Below are positions 35,801 to 49,513 of a DNA stretch of 64,000 nt, piece by piece. The notes beneath the pieces are model-generated. The model saw nothing but the letters and a program-made list of their open reading frames with translations. It did not search any database and was not told the origin of the DNA. Position 1 is the stretch's first letter, and every line of letters starts with the position of its first letter. The DNA comes from Adineta vaga (taxonomy: Eukaryota > Rotifera): the NCBI GenBank assembly GCA_021613535.1, contig CP075495.1, positions 620,001 through 684,000 on the forward strand, in the 5' to 3' direction. Both the position numbers and the translations under genes were made by a program.

Positions 35801-37873
35801 CTTAAGAAATTCTGTGAATGTTTGTGTTGTTAGCATAAACTAGTAATACTTCACAATATATGATTGTTAATTACAAAGGAGAGTAACGAAACATTTACTG
35901 AATGGATTCGAACAACCTATTACTCGATTAGTAACCGATTGCGTTTACTACTTAAACCACAAGAACACATCATATATGAATATATCATTTAATTTGTTCT
36001 ATTTTCAAAATGATAAGGATTAAAGTTACAGATCTTTTCAGCTAATTCGTAATTATAAACATCCTTTTTAGAAGAGGTTGTTCATTATTACAAATGTCTA
36101 CGAATATCTAAGATACCAATACTTTAGTTCGATAGTTTTGTTTCAATAATGAAAACACAAAACAAATCGAGAAGAAAAACTATTTATTTCCTTTTCTTTC
36201 TAAGTATAAAATCAATTCTTCTTCTCAAATAAATAATTTTACCCTATTCGTTAAAATCTCGATAGTTCAGTATGAAAACATTAATGAAATTCCCTTGTAA
36301 TCGAATATGGAAAATGGTACAAACAAGAACTATAATAGTCAATTGTTTATCTAATTTACATCAAACAAGTAGATTTGTTCGAATAATTTATGTTCGGACA
36401 TCTCCATCAGACATTATTTCATAGATCATTACAAAAACATTAATCAATATAAGAAAATATTCATAAATATGATATTGCATGTGAAGTAAAGAGAATAGAA
36501 ATGATTATTGGGATATATTGAGTTAATCAAATATTTGATCATTGTTATCATCGTGAAACGTGAAGAAGTAACTAAATATTGAACAATAATTGACTGGAAA
36601 TACCATCGAAATAATAATAAAGAAGGAAAGAAAGAAAAGAACTATTGACGTAATTCAAATATTCCGATTCTCCGATCGAGATTATTCATGATGATAAAAA
36701 TCATTGAATTAAATCGAATTCACAAGAATATCCATCATCTATTTATTACTAAAGAAAATAATTAATTAAAAATAAACAACGTTGTCGGTATTTCTTTCAA
36801 ATGAGTTTTATATTGAATGTATCAGAACTATTGTCGATACATTTTAGTAACATTTAATATAAAATTATTTCATGTACATAAAATAAGAATATACATGAAG
36901 AAAATAGAAAAGAATAATGTTTCCATTCGTTTTCAATCAAATTGACTTGATTTATCGTAGAATAATAAATAAATATCGAATATATTTCTCACTAATTATT
37001 ATTCTCATCCAAATTTAAATGTTATCAAATGTTTATATGATCAACGAGACTAATATTGTCATTTCATATTCTATAATCATCAAATCTTTATCAATTTCAA
37101 TTAAATTTTCACAATCATTGATACACAATTCATAGTTAATGTTTGTAGATTATCATAGAAAAATTCTATTATCTAATAAATCACAATTCAAATAATATTT
37201 TCCAAATGTAACTTCTTAAATGTCTTCATACTGAAGAAAACATTGCTTTTCGAGAGAAAATAAGTATTTTCTTTATTTTATCGTACTTCATGAATTTGAA
37301 TTTCATTTCTTTTAACATATTCAAATAAGTTAATGTCTAAATGGAATGAAATAAAGATGAGATGTATAATCATCTATCAATTTGTATAAATTTTAGTTTA
37401 TTAACTAAATAATTCTACGGTTACACAAATTCGATATGTTGTTCAAAAGTTCTACTTTCATCTCTTGGACAACATTAATGACATGTTCTTTGATTTCAGC
37501 ATTATTTCCATAAATTTCAACATATAAATTCATCAATATCTCTTTTGAAATATTGAAAAAAAGAAGGTTTTATAAATTGTAAAAGTAAGTTTATATTTCT
37601 GTTGATTTTTAATTCAAAAACGATACTTTTGTATTCGTTCACATTCGATGTGACTGATATTTCAGAAATCAAATATCATTTTATATTGACACAAGAAATG
37701 ATTTTAATGAAAATACATTCAATATTTTCTTCTGAATTTCATTGTTCGTTTTATGACGAAATTATCCAAAAGGAAAGATGGATTTTAAGGTAAAAGATCA
37801 GAAATTGGTATCTTGACCACTCAAAGATTAATTAATTATTAATTCGAACTATTTTATAGTTATAATATTAAAA
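32812..37873. other. Gene-poor AT-rich region
   Basis: Five kilobases of very AT-rich sequence without a supportable gene. A tRNA-like stretch near 35895-35965 was considered and rejected. Confidence 0.5.
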
Positions 37874-40800
37874 TTTAATTCTTGGGAAAACTTTTCTCGA
37901 TATCTTTAGTTTGATTTTGTTATTTTTCAAATTCAACATATTACAGAACAATCATTCTATTCCGAGATTTTGAACATCGTTAAATCAGTTTCAACTGATT
38001 CTCTTAATTTCCCAGTGGGATTCGATTGTGTTCAAACTGATTGATCTCTTATATCAATACAATAAGTAATGGGGATGAGGAAAGAGAATGTGATTCCATG
38101 GAGGAATTCTGAAACTAATTCCACACTGTTCAACATCACAGAATAGAAAATATTCTCTTTATATCGATTCTTTTCATGAAAATAGATAAAACTTTCTTTG
38201 TTAAAACAATGAAAAATACCTTCACTTCTTTTTCAGTTTCAAATTTCTCCAAAACTTCATAATCATTTTTTTAAACGATTCACAGGTTGTTTCATTTCGT
38301 TGATCGATTATTGAAATATCATCTTGAATATGTTCGACCATTTCATTATTGACAATAAAATCGAATTCATCAAAATTCAAGTATCTTTTCTATCCGATTT
38401 CAATCTTTTTTCTTCGTTTTCATTCTTAAAGTTCGTTGAATTTCAACGAAATTACATCGAATTTTTCAAAATCATCGAAAATCAATTTTATTTTATTTCT
38501 CATTGAAAACACTGTGAAATCACTTTGACAGAAACAAAATTATCGAAAACACAAAAAATAAAAGAAAATCTTTGTTATATCGAACATTTTCATCAAATCA
38601 AAACATTTCTTTCGCCTAATTCAAATTAAATTTAACAAAAATCTTTTCGTTTGAAATGCAAAGTTCATTTCAATGAATTTTATCAAATCGAACAATTCGA
38701 TGATTTAGATAATCTGAAACGTAAAGATTTCCTTCTAAATCAAATGATAAACCATAAGGACAACTCAACTGATTTGATTCACTTCCTTCACCATTTCCAC
38801 CAACAACAATCTCCCCTTCTTCATCTCCTTCACACCATCGCATTATTCGATGATTCCACAAATCTGCCACATAGATTTGATTCCATTCATCAACAAACAA
38901 TCCTTGAGGATGATTCAATTGATTGAGATTGTTTCCTTGACCATTTCCTCCAGCCACAACAATTCCTTCCTTCGCATCTTTTCTCCATTTCATCACACGA
39001 TGATTCGAATAATCTGAAACATAAAGAGATTGATCTTTATCAACAAAGATGAACGAAGGCCAGTTGAGTTGATTTCTTTGATTTCCTTTTCCATTTCCAC
39101 CTGCAACTAATATTCCTTCTTTGTTTTCATTAATCTTTTCTAACTTCCATTTTCTCACTTCATCCTTCTTATAATCAGAAACATAAATAAATCCATGTTG
39201 ATCCATTGTTAAACCCCAACATTCAATATTTTGAATGAGAATTTGTTGTTTTTGATCTCTTGACCATCGCATCACTCGGCTGTTCAATAGATCAGCAATG
39301 ATGATTGAATGATTTTGTTGATCAACAATCACATCTGATGGATAATTCAATTGATCTATTCTCTCTCCTTCTCCATTTCCACCTGCAATGATTTGTCCTT
39401 GTTTTTCATCACATTTCCATTCAACAATACGATCATTCACATAATCAGCGATGAAAATGGTTTTGTTTTCATCAACAAAGATTCCAAAAGGATGATAGAG
39501 TTGATTTAATTGATTTCCTTCTCCATTTCCTCCCGCAACAATTGTTCCATTTTGTTGAAATTTCGTTTCTAAACAAAGAAAAGAAAAAAGATTTATGGAA
39601 AAAGAAAATGAAAAGTTTGTTTTTGTTAAAAAAGATAAATTTCTTTGTCGAATTAAATTTTTTGTTTTAAAATTGATTTTCATTTGATTTATTTGAAAAA
39701 AGAAAAGGAAATTTTCAACGAAATTGTTTTATTAAATAATCGAAGATAAAATAAAGAATTTGTAATTTTTGTTGAAATGATCATTTTTTCTTTTAGTTGT
39801 TTTTCTCATTTAATAAAGAAATTTATTTTCGAAAATATTTTGAAATGAAGATAAAGAAAAGATTTAATTAATCGATAATTTTTCATTTTAAATTGAAGAA
39901 AAAAAGAAGATTTTCTATTGAATTTTTAAATCGAATAAAACATTTTCCACTTCAATTTCTAATTAAAAAATAAAATAAATATTTACCACGTTTTGATTTT
40001 GTTGATGTTTTATTATTAGTTGAAATAGATGAATGTTGTTTAGATGAAACTGAAGAATCTAGAAAGAGGAAAAATTTCAATTTAAAATCTCTTTGATATG
40101 ACTACGATTAGAGTTCGAAAGAAAAAAAGGTCTCCATTTTATGAAGATACTCATTACCGAGTAGTTTTCATGTTTTTTTCTCTTAAATAATAACATTGTA
40201 TACGAGTCAAAACGATGTTTTCCTAAAATAATTCTGAATAATAATATTTAACATTATGCTTTTTTATTAAAATAAATATTTTTTAATTTTTATCAAATTA
40301 AGAATATTGTGTAATTGAAAAAAGTGTCGTTTTCTTTTTTATTTCAGATTAGATTATGATTTAACTCTTAATCGTCTAAAATATTCTTTTTATTGTTTAT
40401 AAATAATAAAAACAACAATGTTAAATATTTTATATTTAATTTATAAATCTCTTTTATAAATTCAATTTTTTTTCTCCTAAAAGATAATTTAACGTACGTT
40501 GATATAATTAGATCTTAGTGTTTACATTGATAGATGTACAAACATCGTTAACAAAATGTAGAGAACATCACAGACAAAGTTCTCGAAACTATTCGATATT
40601 AATAAAGCTTTTTTTAACAGAAAAAGAAATTTTATTGTTTAGAAATGAATGCAAATATCAAATCGTTCTTTTCTTCAACTCTCATATTTCGATCTTGTGG
40701 ATGTATTTAGAACTGAACTTCATCGTCAGGCACGTAAACATTCACGTCCTTAACTTGAGAAAGAAATTGCGAAGAGAAAAAAGATTTCTGTTTCGGACAG

Positions 40801-40937
40801 TCGAGGGTCAAGTGAGTCGAACAACGAACGTTACTTGTCCCTTTTATTCTCATTTTTTAGCGTCAAACATATTTTGTTGAAAAATGATTCTCGAAAGTCA
40901 AACATTGTATTTAATTTGATGTCTCAGCAAGGAGGGA
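37874..40937 (-). repeat. Direct duplicate of 49514-52631 (gene D side)
   Basis: Near-identical to the segment holding the 3' part of gene F: 3' flank, NHL exon, intron, 72-nt linker exon and most of the large intron. Small indels and the hypervariable NHL codons differ. Identity ends shortly before the ART exon of gene D (from about 40938), where only scattered similarity remains. Confidence 0.8.
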
Positions 40938-41816
40938 AGTGCGAAGCCAGCACGTATCGGATTTTTCAGGTGTTAAGGTGCTCACACTTCCTCTTTGTGT
41001 GCGCGTATGAATAAAATCTAATAAATTAAACTTACTCATTGATTGAATTGATGATGTAGTTTTCTTTTCATTTGAAATTGTTAATTTCTCAATAATTGGT
41101 AAATTATCATCAAAAGGCGAAGCAAGTGTTACATAAGGAGGAGTTTGTTCTTTCAAATGAATAATAAATAAACGTTTTGATGCTTTCCATTTACTAACAA
41201 TTTTAAAAAACGTTCCAGGAAGAAGAAGAATTTCATTTTCATCTTGAAAATAAGAATGAGATTGAATAAATTTTCCATGTAAACATTCAATATTAAAAAT
41301 TGTTCGTTGTTTATCTGTTTGAAGAAATGTTTTGATAACATTCATTGTTTCTGTACATGAACTCATTCCCCACCAAATTTGATCTTCATTTTCATAATGA
41401 TCATTTAAATTTTCTGAAACACCTCGATAAATAATTCCTTTAAATGATGGAAGTTTAAATAAAGCTGTAAAGAATAATTTAAGATAAAGAAACCACGAAA
41501 CTAATTGATTTCGATTTTTTGATCGAAGTTTTTCATTAAGTAATTGAAATAAACTTGGATATGGATGAGGCCATTGCATTGTATAAAGATGAATTGCAGC
41601 TGATTCATCTTGTGTTAAACCATCTTTTGGTTTTCGACAATTCTTTTTTGCAATTTCAATCATTGTATCACAGTCATAAAGTAATGATTTTATTGGTTCA
41701 ATTGCTTCTTTTAATGAAACTAATGGGTATTTTTCATAACCTTTAATTGGTGATAATGCCTGATCTGATTCTTTATCAGCATCTAGAAAGCGTTGTGGAA
41801 TTATTCTTTCAGCCAT
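38670..41816 (-). CDS. Gene D: ART-NHL fusion protein
   Basis: Minus-strand exons 41816-41036, 40058-39987 (72-nt Ser/Thr/Lys linker) and 39568-38670, all phase 1, GT-AG; 583 aa. Exon 1 is an arginine ADP-ribosyltransferase: IIYRGVSENL (Arg), WWGMSSCTE (S-x-S region) and FQDENEILLLPGT (E-x-E), so the R-S-E elements are intact. It is clearly related to gene A's ART but much more diverged from it than the NHL exons are. The variable NHL residues include QLYHPFG and ADYVNDR (blade 1), LNYPSD and ADLLNSR (2), SDYKKDE (3), LNWPSF and SDYSNHR (4), LNHPQG and ADLWNHR (5), LSCPYG and SDYLNHR (6). No targeting sequence. Everything 3' of the large intron is shared with gene F. Confidence 0.85.
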
Positions 41817-44438
41817 TAAATCAAATTTTATTCAAATCAAAGTTTGTCTTACGAAAAATATGAAGAAATGATTTCGATTTAAATATGATATAAATGAATG
41901 AAAGGAAGAAAGAGAATGAAATGTTTTTCGATGATTTTTTTGTTTATGTAAATAGAATTGTTTGAGAAGATTTTTCTTCATTTTGATTCAACAACGAAAG
42001 TAGAAGTATGAAAAATAAAGAAAACTTTCAAATTGTATTTTTCTTTCTACTTCCTATAGACATTTAAGTTTCTCTCTATTCGATTCAAAAGAAAATTAAC
42101 GAAAACAAAACTATCGTGATTTCTTTGATAATATTTTATTAAAAATTGTCTAAGATGATTTTTCATCACCAGTTCTTTCGAAGTCAACGATTTTATTTCG
42201 TCGTATAATTTTGAAATAAATTTCTTTTCGAACTGATTCTTTCCTCGGTAAAAATTCTTTTCTTCAAGTATAGATGAAGATTCATCACTTGTCGTCAAGT
42301 TTTCTGTTTCTATCGATTGTCGAACGGTTCATTGAAAAAGTTCAATTAAATTTATAGAATAAGATAAAACTCAAACAACTAATGAAAAATACGAAATCAA
42401 CGATTTATACAAATAAAAAAGAAAGAAAAAACGTGAATTTGTATTGATTTTTTGTTGAAGAAATAAATTAAGAAATTCAGTTGAATCTAAAATCATAATT
42501 AATAATTGAATTTGTATCATAAAATTTCATAGAATTTTAATTAAGTATATAAAACATCTTTAAACATATTATTATGTAATAATACAGATTTATCATGTAA
42601 GATTAAATTAAAGAAATATTTAATCAACTATCAATGAATAAACATAAATAAACATGAACACAATGAACTTCACGTTGTTTTCTATAAAGCGTGTGCGAGA
42701 GATGAACGTGCTTCTTATCCTTCACTAAAAGTTACATCTTTTCCATCGCTCATTCTCAAATCATTCGCAGTAAATATTTGTAAATCTGCAAATAATTGAC
42801 AAAATAGAATATTTTCATAAATTGTTCTAGAAAAGTTCTAAGCAATTTGATTTGTATCTTTAGCTAAACACATTTTATCAAGAATCGCTGCTAAACGTGA
42901 AGACTTACATGAACCTGTCGCACGGGTAATTCCAATTAAATCATAGATAATTGAATTGAACTTCAAGTTAACGAAACTTTCTTCATATTAAAACTTCGTA
43001 TAGAATTTCATTTTGTTAATATAAATTCATTGATTCTTTTCGATACAATTCGACTTTCACTTCATTTTTTAATCACATAAGTCAAATTAATCTTAATTGA
43101 ATATCTCAAATAATCAAGAAATAATAAAAGATATTCGCTGTGAGTAAAACTTTATTCATCAACCAACTTTCAACAAATAAAATATCCATATTAATCGCAC
43201 AAATTCGATTCACTTTAAGATTTACTTAATCATTTTCATATGTTTATCTGATTATTTAATTGTATAAAAGAACAAGAAAAAGTCATCAAAATCAAATAAT
43301 GTTGAAGAACAATGATTTCTTCAAACAGTGTTATCCATATTTGATATAAACTATAACATTTAATTCTTCAGATTTCTCCACATTATTCGAAATAAAATTA
43401 ATAATTTGATCTGTTATTGTTTTGATCAATAAATTTGTTCATAATCTTCTGTAAATTATCGAAGAAAGTACAAATTCGTGTTTGTAAACCGAATATACGT
43501 ATCAATATCTTAGATTATTTAAAGAATTTCTTTTAAAAATAATGATTGAATAACTTTTGCATCGAGATGATGAATTAGTCTTTCCAATTTGTTTCAAGAA
43601 GATTTATTAAACGATGATATTCATCTTTTGTTGAAAATTCGAATAAATTATTGTTTATGATCGATTGTTAAAATTAAATTAATCCATGTTGAGAATTTAA
43701 TTTATATTCAATGATACCAAACAGATTCAGTTCAATCTAAGACATTTCTTTTGTTGTTCTTGTTGTTGTTTTCTTCGTCATGTTTGAACAATAAAAATCA
43801 ATCAAAGATCGACGAATTTATTTTAGAATAATTGAATAAAATTTACCTTTGTTTGTTCTTTTACTTGGAGAATCAAAGAGTTTTATAGAATTTATCATAA
43901 TCGAGATTAAATTTTGTACATTTTTTTTCATTCTTTTGGATGATCATGAAAGAAGAAGGTCATTATTTACGACAATTAGTTTTTCTTATTTATTTCAAAT
44001 GTCAGATGAGATAATGCCTTAACTTATTCAGATTTTTAAACAATTTCATTCGATTTTCTGATTACAAATCGAAAATTGATGTCTTTTCTTCAGAATGTAA
44101 AGTTTTTTTCTAAATGATTCGATGGTTTTTCTCAATCATAAAATAAAAGCTTTTTCATTCAAAGGTTTCCAATCAATTTATATTCTTTTGTTTCTTTCAT
44201 TGATTTTCAAGAAGGAAAATACGATTTAGGTGTTGTTAGCAATTTGACACTTTTTCAAAGCTTAGAACAACTTGTCCTCGTGTTCAAGTGTCCACATTTT
44301 TCGCATGATGATTTGATTAGCGAAGAAAGAAAAGAAATCATTTCATTCTATAAAAAAAAGAAGCGAATTCTTATTGAATCTTTTTACAAAAAACAAATAT
44401 ATTTTCTCAATCATTTTTCTACCTAAATTTTGTTTATC
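41817..44438. other. Intergenic, one weak coding-like stretch
   Basis: No firm gene. A minus-strand frame at 42298-42047 (SILEEKNFYRGKNQFEKKF...) has coding-like composition but lacks an ATG at its start and resembles nothing known; it could be a stray exon. The remainder is AT-rich. Confidence 0.4.
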
Positions 44439-46713
44439 TTAAAATAAAAACTTTTCTTTTTCTTTTTCGAAATCAAATCGAACGATTCGATCATTTCCAC
44501 TATCTGAAACATAAAGATTTCCTTCTAAATCAAATGATAAACCTTGAGGACAATCCAATTGATTTGATTCACTTTCTTCACCATTTCCACCAACAACAAT
44601 CTCCCCTTCTTCATCTCCTTCACACCATCGCATTATTCGATGATTCCTCCAATCTGCCACATAGATTTGATTCCATTCATCAACAAACAATCCATGAGGA
44701 CAATTCAATTGATTAAGATTGTTTCCTTGACCATTTCCTCCAGCCACAACAATTCCTTCCTTCGCATCTTTTCTCCATTTCATCACACGATGATTCGAAT
44801 AATCTGAAACATAAAGAGATTGATCTTTATCAACAAAGATGAAAGTAGGATAGTCGAGTTGATTTCTTTGATTTCTATTTCCATTTCCACCTGCAACTAA
44901 TATTCCTTCTTTGTTTTCATTAATCTTTTCTAACTTCCATTTTCTCACTTCATTCTTCTCACAATCAGAAACATAAATAAATCCATGTTGATCCATTGTT
45001 AAACGAGAACAATCAATATTTTGAATGAGAATTTGTTGTTTTTGATCTCTTGACCATCGCATCACTCGTCTGTTCCCACGATCAGCAATGATGATTGAAT
45101 GATTTTGTTGATCAACAATCACATCTGTTGGGCCATTCAATTGATCTATTCTCTCTCCTTCTCCATTTCCACCTGCAATGATTTGTCCTTGTTTTTCATC
45201 ACATTTCCATTCAACAATACGATCATTCCCCCAATCAGCAATGAAAATGTTTTTGTTTTCATCAACAAAGATTCCTTCAGGACGATAGAGTTGATTTAAT
45301 TGATTTCCTTTTCCATTTCCTCCCGCAACAATTGTTCCATTTTGTTGAAATTTCGTTTCTAAACAAAGAAAAGAAAAAAGATTTGTGAAAAACAAAATGA
45401 AAAGTTTATTTTTTCGTTTTTCAATCAACTAAAAATTGAAAACGAAGAAAAAGAAATTTGCTTTGAATAAAATCATTTCGAATTTCATGAAGTTTGAGAT
45501 AAAAATCAAAAATTTTCTTTTTAATTTAATTTTCTTTTAGAAATTCAGTTTGATTTTGAATTAAAAGTAAAGAGGAAATCTTTGATTTCATCGAAAATTA
45601 AATTATGAAAAAGAAGAAAAATATCTTTTCAATTGATTATTATAATTTAATGAACGAAAAATAATTCGAAATTTGAAAATCAATAAAAATGTTTTTATTT
45701 TTTCTGAAGATTCGAATAAAAAAATGAATTAATAATAATAATATAAAATCTTTGCGTTTTTCTCAGATTTTAGATAATTTTCGAAACTTTTTTTGTTCAT
45801 TTTAGTGTTCTATAAAAGATTTAGTAATATATAAATGCACATTGACATATTTATTTTCTCTCTCTCCTTACTCAATTCTTCATTATTTTACATATGTTTA
45901 ATTGAACTAAAGATCCAAAATGAAATATTTATGATTGTAAATATGATAAAATAAAATAAAGAAGAAAAGACTAAATTAATCTATTTAAAGACAACATTTT
46001 TCAGTTATTGTTACCCTTTGAACACGAAATATCAAAGTTTCTCGTAATCATTCGAATGAAGAACATAAAACTAAATTGTATTAATTTGATTTGTCTTTTT
46101 GTTCTTCATTAGAAAATAAAGATCTTTTTTAGACATCAGTTTTAAATCAGTTTTTCATTTCAATAAAATAAGAATTGAAAACTTTCAACTTACTCTTTCT
46201 TGAAATAACTGATATTTCATTAATAAATCCTTGACAATGTTCTTGAATTGAAATATTTGATGGATTATTTAGTTCTTCATTCATTTGATTTAATTTTCTT
46301 TTTAAATCCTTCAAATCAATTTCATTAAATTCATTTTCTCGTTGAATTTCTTTGATTTGTTCACCTAATTCGCTTAACTTTTGTTCGATGTCTTTAAAAG
46401 ATGTTTTGGAATGTTCAATAACATTTTGTCGACATTTTCCCGCTGTTTGTTGAATAATTTGAATGGAATTTGTTTCCCATTGATCAATTTGTTTTATTAG
46501 TGAATGATTTTGTGGATTTTGTTTTTGATCGTTTATCGTATCTCTAAATTGATCATAATCATTGATAATAAGATGTAATTCTTCATTTAATGATTCTTGA
46601 TGTCCTTTGAAATCTTGTTGACAAAATTCCTTTGAACAACCTTGACACTGAATTATAATTTTTTTATATTTCAAACATTTGAAACATTGTTTTGTACTAT
46701 TTGCCATAGCCAT
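44439..46713 (-). CDS. Gene E: B-box/coiled coil-NHL, altered C-terminus
   Basis: Exon 1 46713-46194 and exon 2 45358-44439, phase-1 GT-AG intron; 479 aa. Inverted near-copy of gene C: the same CFKC/CQGC/FCQQDF zinc finger, the same coiled coil and a six-blade NHL domain. Variable residues include QLYRPEG and ADWGNDR (blade 1), LNGPTD and ADRGNRR (2), SDCEKNE (3), LDYPTF and SDYSNHR (4), LNCPHG and ADWRNHR (5), LDCPQG and SDSGNDR (6). Framework positions also vary a little: GNRNQ for GxGNQ in blade 4 and DCSRL for DC(F/W)GL in blade 3. The C-terminus differs from the other five: after IVRFD the usual KIH-stop is replaced by FEKEKEKFLF-stop, at the point where homology to gene C ends. The propeller should still close. 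Confidence 0.85.
44472..46705 (-). repeat. Inverted duplicate of gene C region
   Basis: Partner of 28465-30698. The two copies face each other, about 14-18 kb apart, with the gene D locus and gene-poor DNA between. Confidence 0.8.
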
Positions 46714-49513
46714 TTGTAAGAAAGAGACGTTGTAAAAGTGAAAATGAAAAGATTGATGTTGATGAAGATAAGAATAAAATGTCTCAAAGACAATAATGAT
46801 AAGATATAAAATATGTTGGAAAATAAAGATGGTTGAGTCATATTTTAATATTATTTGATTCTCTTTCTTTTTATCATGAAAACATATTATCTAGTATTGA
46901 AAAATCATATGAAAGAAAAGAATGTATATTCGATCTAGTAGAGTTATTCGATCATTTTATACATATAGATATAGCGATGAGGGACAAACTCTTTAAAAAT
47001 TTCTTTGAATTATAAATATTCAATTACGACGAGGTTTGTGCACAAGTGAAAATTAAATTTTACAATCTTGACCATTTTTACAGAAATAAAAGAAATGTTT
47101 TGTAATTATTGTTTCGAATAATTCGAGTCACATAGTCGAATTAACATTCTCAAGTTTTTGAGTCCAAGTCGAGATTGAGAGTGTATCTTTTATGCCTTAA
47201 TCTTTCCATTCATTGATCGATTTCAATACTCTTCGAAATATTTCAATATGATTTTATCTGAATAAAAATCTTTTTTTTGAACTCTGTTGTATTGAAATCT
47301 TAACATTTGATTGATGAATTTTGTTTCTTTTTTTTAATATTTATTATCATTTTGATTCAAATTTCTAAAATTGAAAATTAATTTATATATCTTTTTCAAG
47401 ATTTTTTAAATTTGTTCAAAAAAAAGAAACATAACATTAGAATATCGATAAATAAATCTCTTAAATTGATTGAAAACAATTAAATATATTAAAAAAGAAA
47501 AAACAAATCTGTTCAATAATTATAATATTTTCTTCTATTAGATAACTTACCGTTCATCATATTCAATCACAAATTGACATAGTTTATTAATGAATCATAA
47601 TTGTATATAACGATATATTGATGATTATCTAATTCTTTACTATAGTCAATTTTCTTTGTAGAATTCTAAAGTATATTACGATATTCTTCAAAAATGAATC
47701 ATTATAATTATTATCGTTTATAAATGGATAAACAGCAAAATAAGAGAAGATATTGATAACATCTTCTCGACATTTGTTTGACAATGAAAACATCAACTAA
47801 TATAACAGTTGTTTTTTTTTAATCATCTCACGAAATATATATAATCAAATGTTTTATTAAATCATAGAATGAGTGTAATGTTTCGAAATAAATGAAGAGC
47901 AGATTCTAACTGACAAACAATTGTTGAAATTTAGTAAATTATAATAATCGAATTATTAAATATCAGTTTTTATGATAATTATGAAGAAAAGTTTAGTATC
48001 AACTTAATAAAATAATTAATATTAATTATATTTATATAAACAAAATCTTTCTCTCGATAAAATAATCGATATTTCAATTTTTATCAATGAATAATTTAAC
48101 TAAACTACTATCTGTTGTGATAAAACTCCTCGCATTGCTTCATCATAAGTATAAAAGATAAAACTTTAGGAAATCTTGTTAAAAATTGTTCATTTCGATA
48201 AATTACTATTGTTATTAATTAACATTGATATGAATTCAAACTATTTTAAAAATAATATTGTTCAAATACTTGAAATAATAGTATTGGAAGAAAAAAAGAA
48301 CACATTGACAATAAGATTCTTGAAAAATGAATTATTGATTCGAATAATCGTATAACATATTCTATTGATCTAAAACTAATCAAAGTTAATTAATTTATTA
48401 ATATTATAACTAATGTAATTGAAATATTATCTAACATTTGAATTTTATTTATTTTCAATGAAAATAAATTTCATTTCTTTTTGTTCATATCGATATCTTT
48501 TAAAATTTAATCTAAATAATAATTATACAATTATTCTTTCATTCAATTATATAAATCATAAAGAATATTAGAAAAAAAAACATTATTTTTCAAAATATTT
48601 ATCACAATTTGATTAAAACTCAATGAAAATATCGATATTGTTAAAACTATTAATAGTTTTTCATATTAAAATATAATTATTTGTTGTAAATTCATTGACA
48701 ATATTTTTAACACTTTGAAATTTAGTTCAATATTTTATTGATTTAGTAAGAAAATGAAATAAGAATGATTTGATTTGAATATATTGATTCAGATTTAATT
48801 ATCAAATGAATATGATAGAATATGTTTAACTATTCTGGATTTTTCTTTCGATTAATCATTTGAAATAAAGTTGATTTGAGATTTTATTTGAATAAAATAT
48901 TTTGATTTTAATTATTAAATAGATAAAATACTTTTCTAATAGAACTTCACAAATGAAATCAAGTTTAGTTTTTAATTTCTTTTTAAATATAAAGTAAATG
49001 ATCTATTTATTAAAGAAAATCTATAATTCTTCTCATTTTATTTGTACATACTATTTCAAATGATTTCAATAACAATTTAATTGATTATAATCTTATAAAA
49101 TATCATGTGTGTAATATCTCTTTGATTTATTGATCAATATTTATATAATTCATTGAATGTTCATTTACGACGATTATAGATTAGATTTCTTTCTATCATT
49201 CAGAAGTATTTGTTGAGTCTGTTCAATATGTATTATAAACATTATCGGTTGATTCGACGATCAGAAAATCAAATATTCATTATTATTATCTCGATATCAT
49301 ATCATTTTATCTAAATCGTCTTGATACAATTCGATTTTTCGGAAAGAAGTTGTCAAACTTATTTCATTGTTGTTGGTATCGATATTAAAATATTTTCCAT
49401 GAAGAATTATTTTCCAAAATGAATTTCAATGATGAACACATCGATCATCAGTAGAATATTTTTGACTGAAATCATATGTAAGTACAATACAAGTTTTACA
49501 TTTACAGTTCATC
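46714..49513. other. Gene-poor AT-rich region
   Basis: No supportable gene, repeat or RNA; short ORFs appear random. It should hold the promoter of gene E at its left end. Confidence 0.5.

Noticed and set aside
35895-35965. tRNA-like stretch on the minus strand (TTCGAATCC T-loop, possible GTTT/AAAC D-arm)
   Set aside because: The T-stem has wobble pairs and a mismatch and no acceptor stem can be drawn; at most a decayed tRNA-derived fragment.
38324-38506. 60-aa ORF perfectly repeated at 50016-50198
   Set aside because: Conserved only because it lies in the ~3-kb D/F duplication; AT-rich with no coding signature.
40518-40880. 120-aa plus-strand ORF in the gene D large intron (and its 105-aa counterpart at 52389)
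   Set aside because: The frame is not kept at matching length between the two copies, and both lie inside introns of well-supported minus-strand genes.
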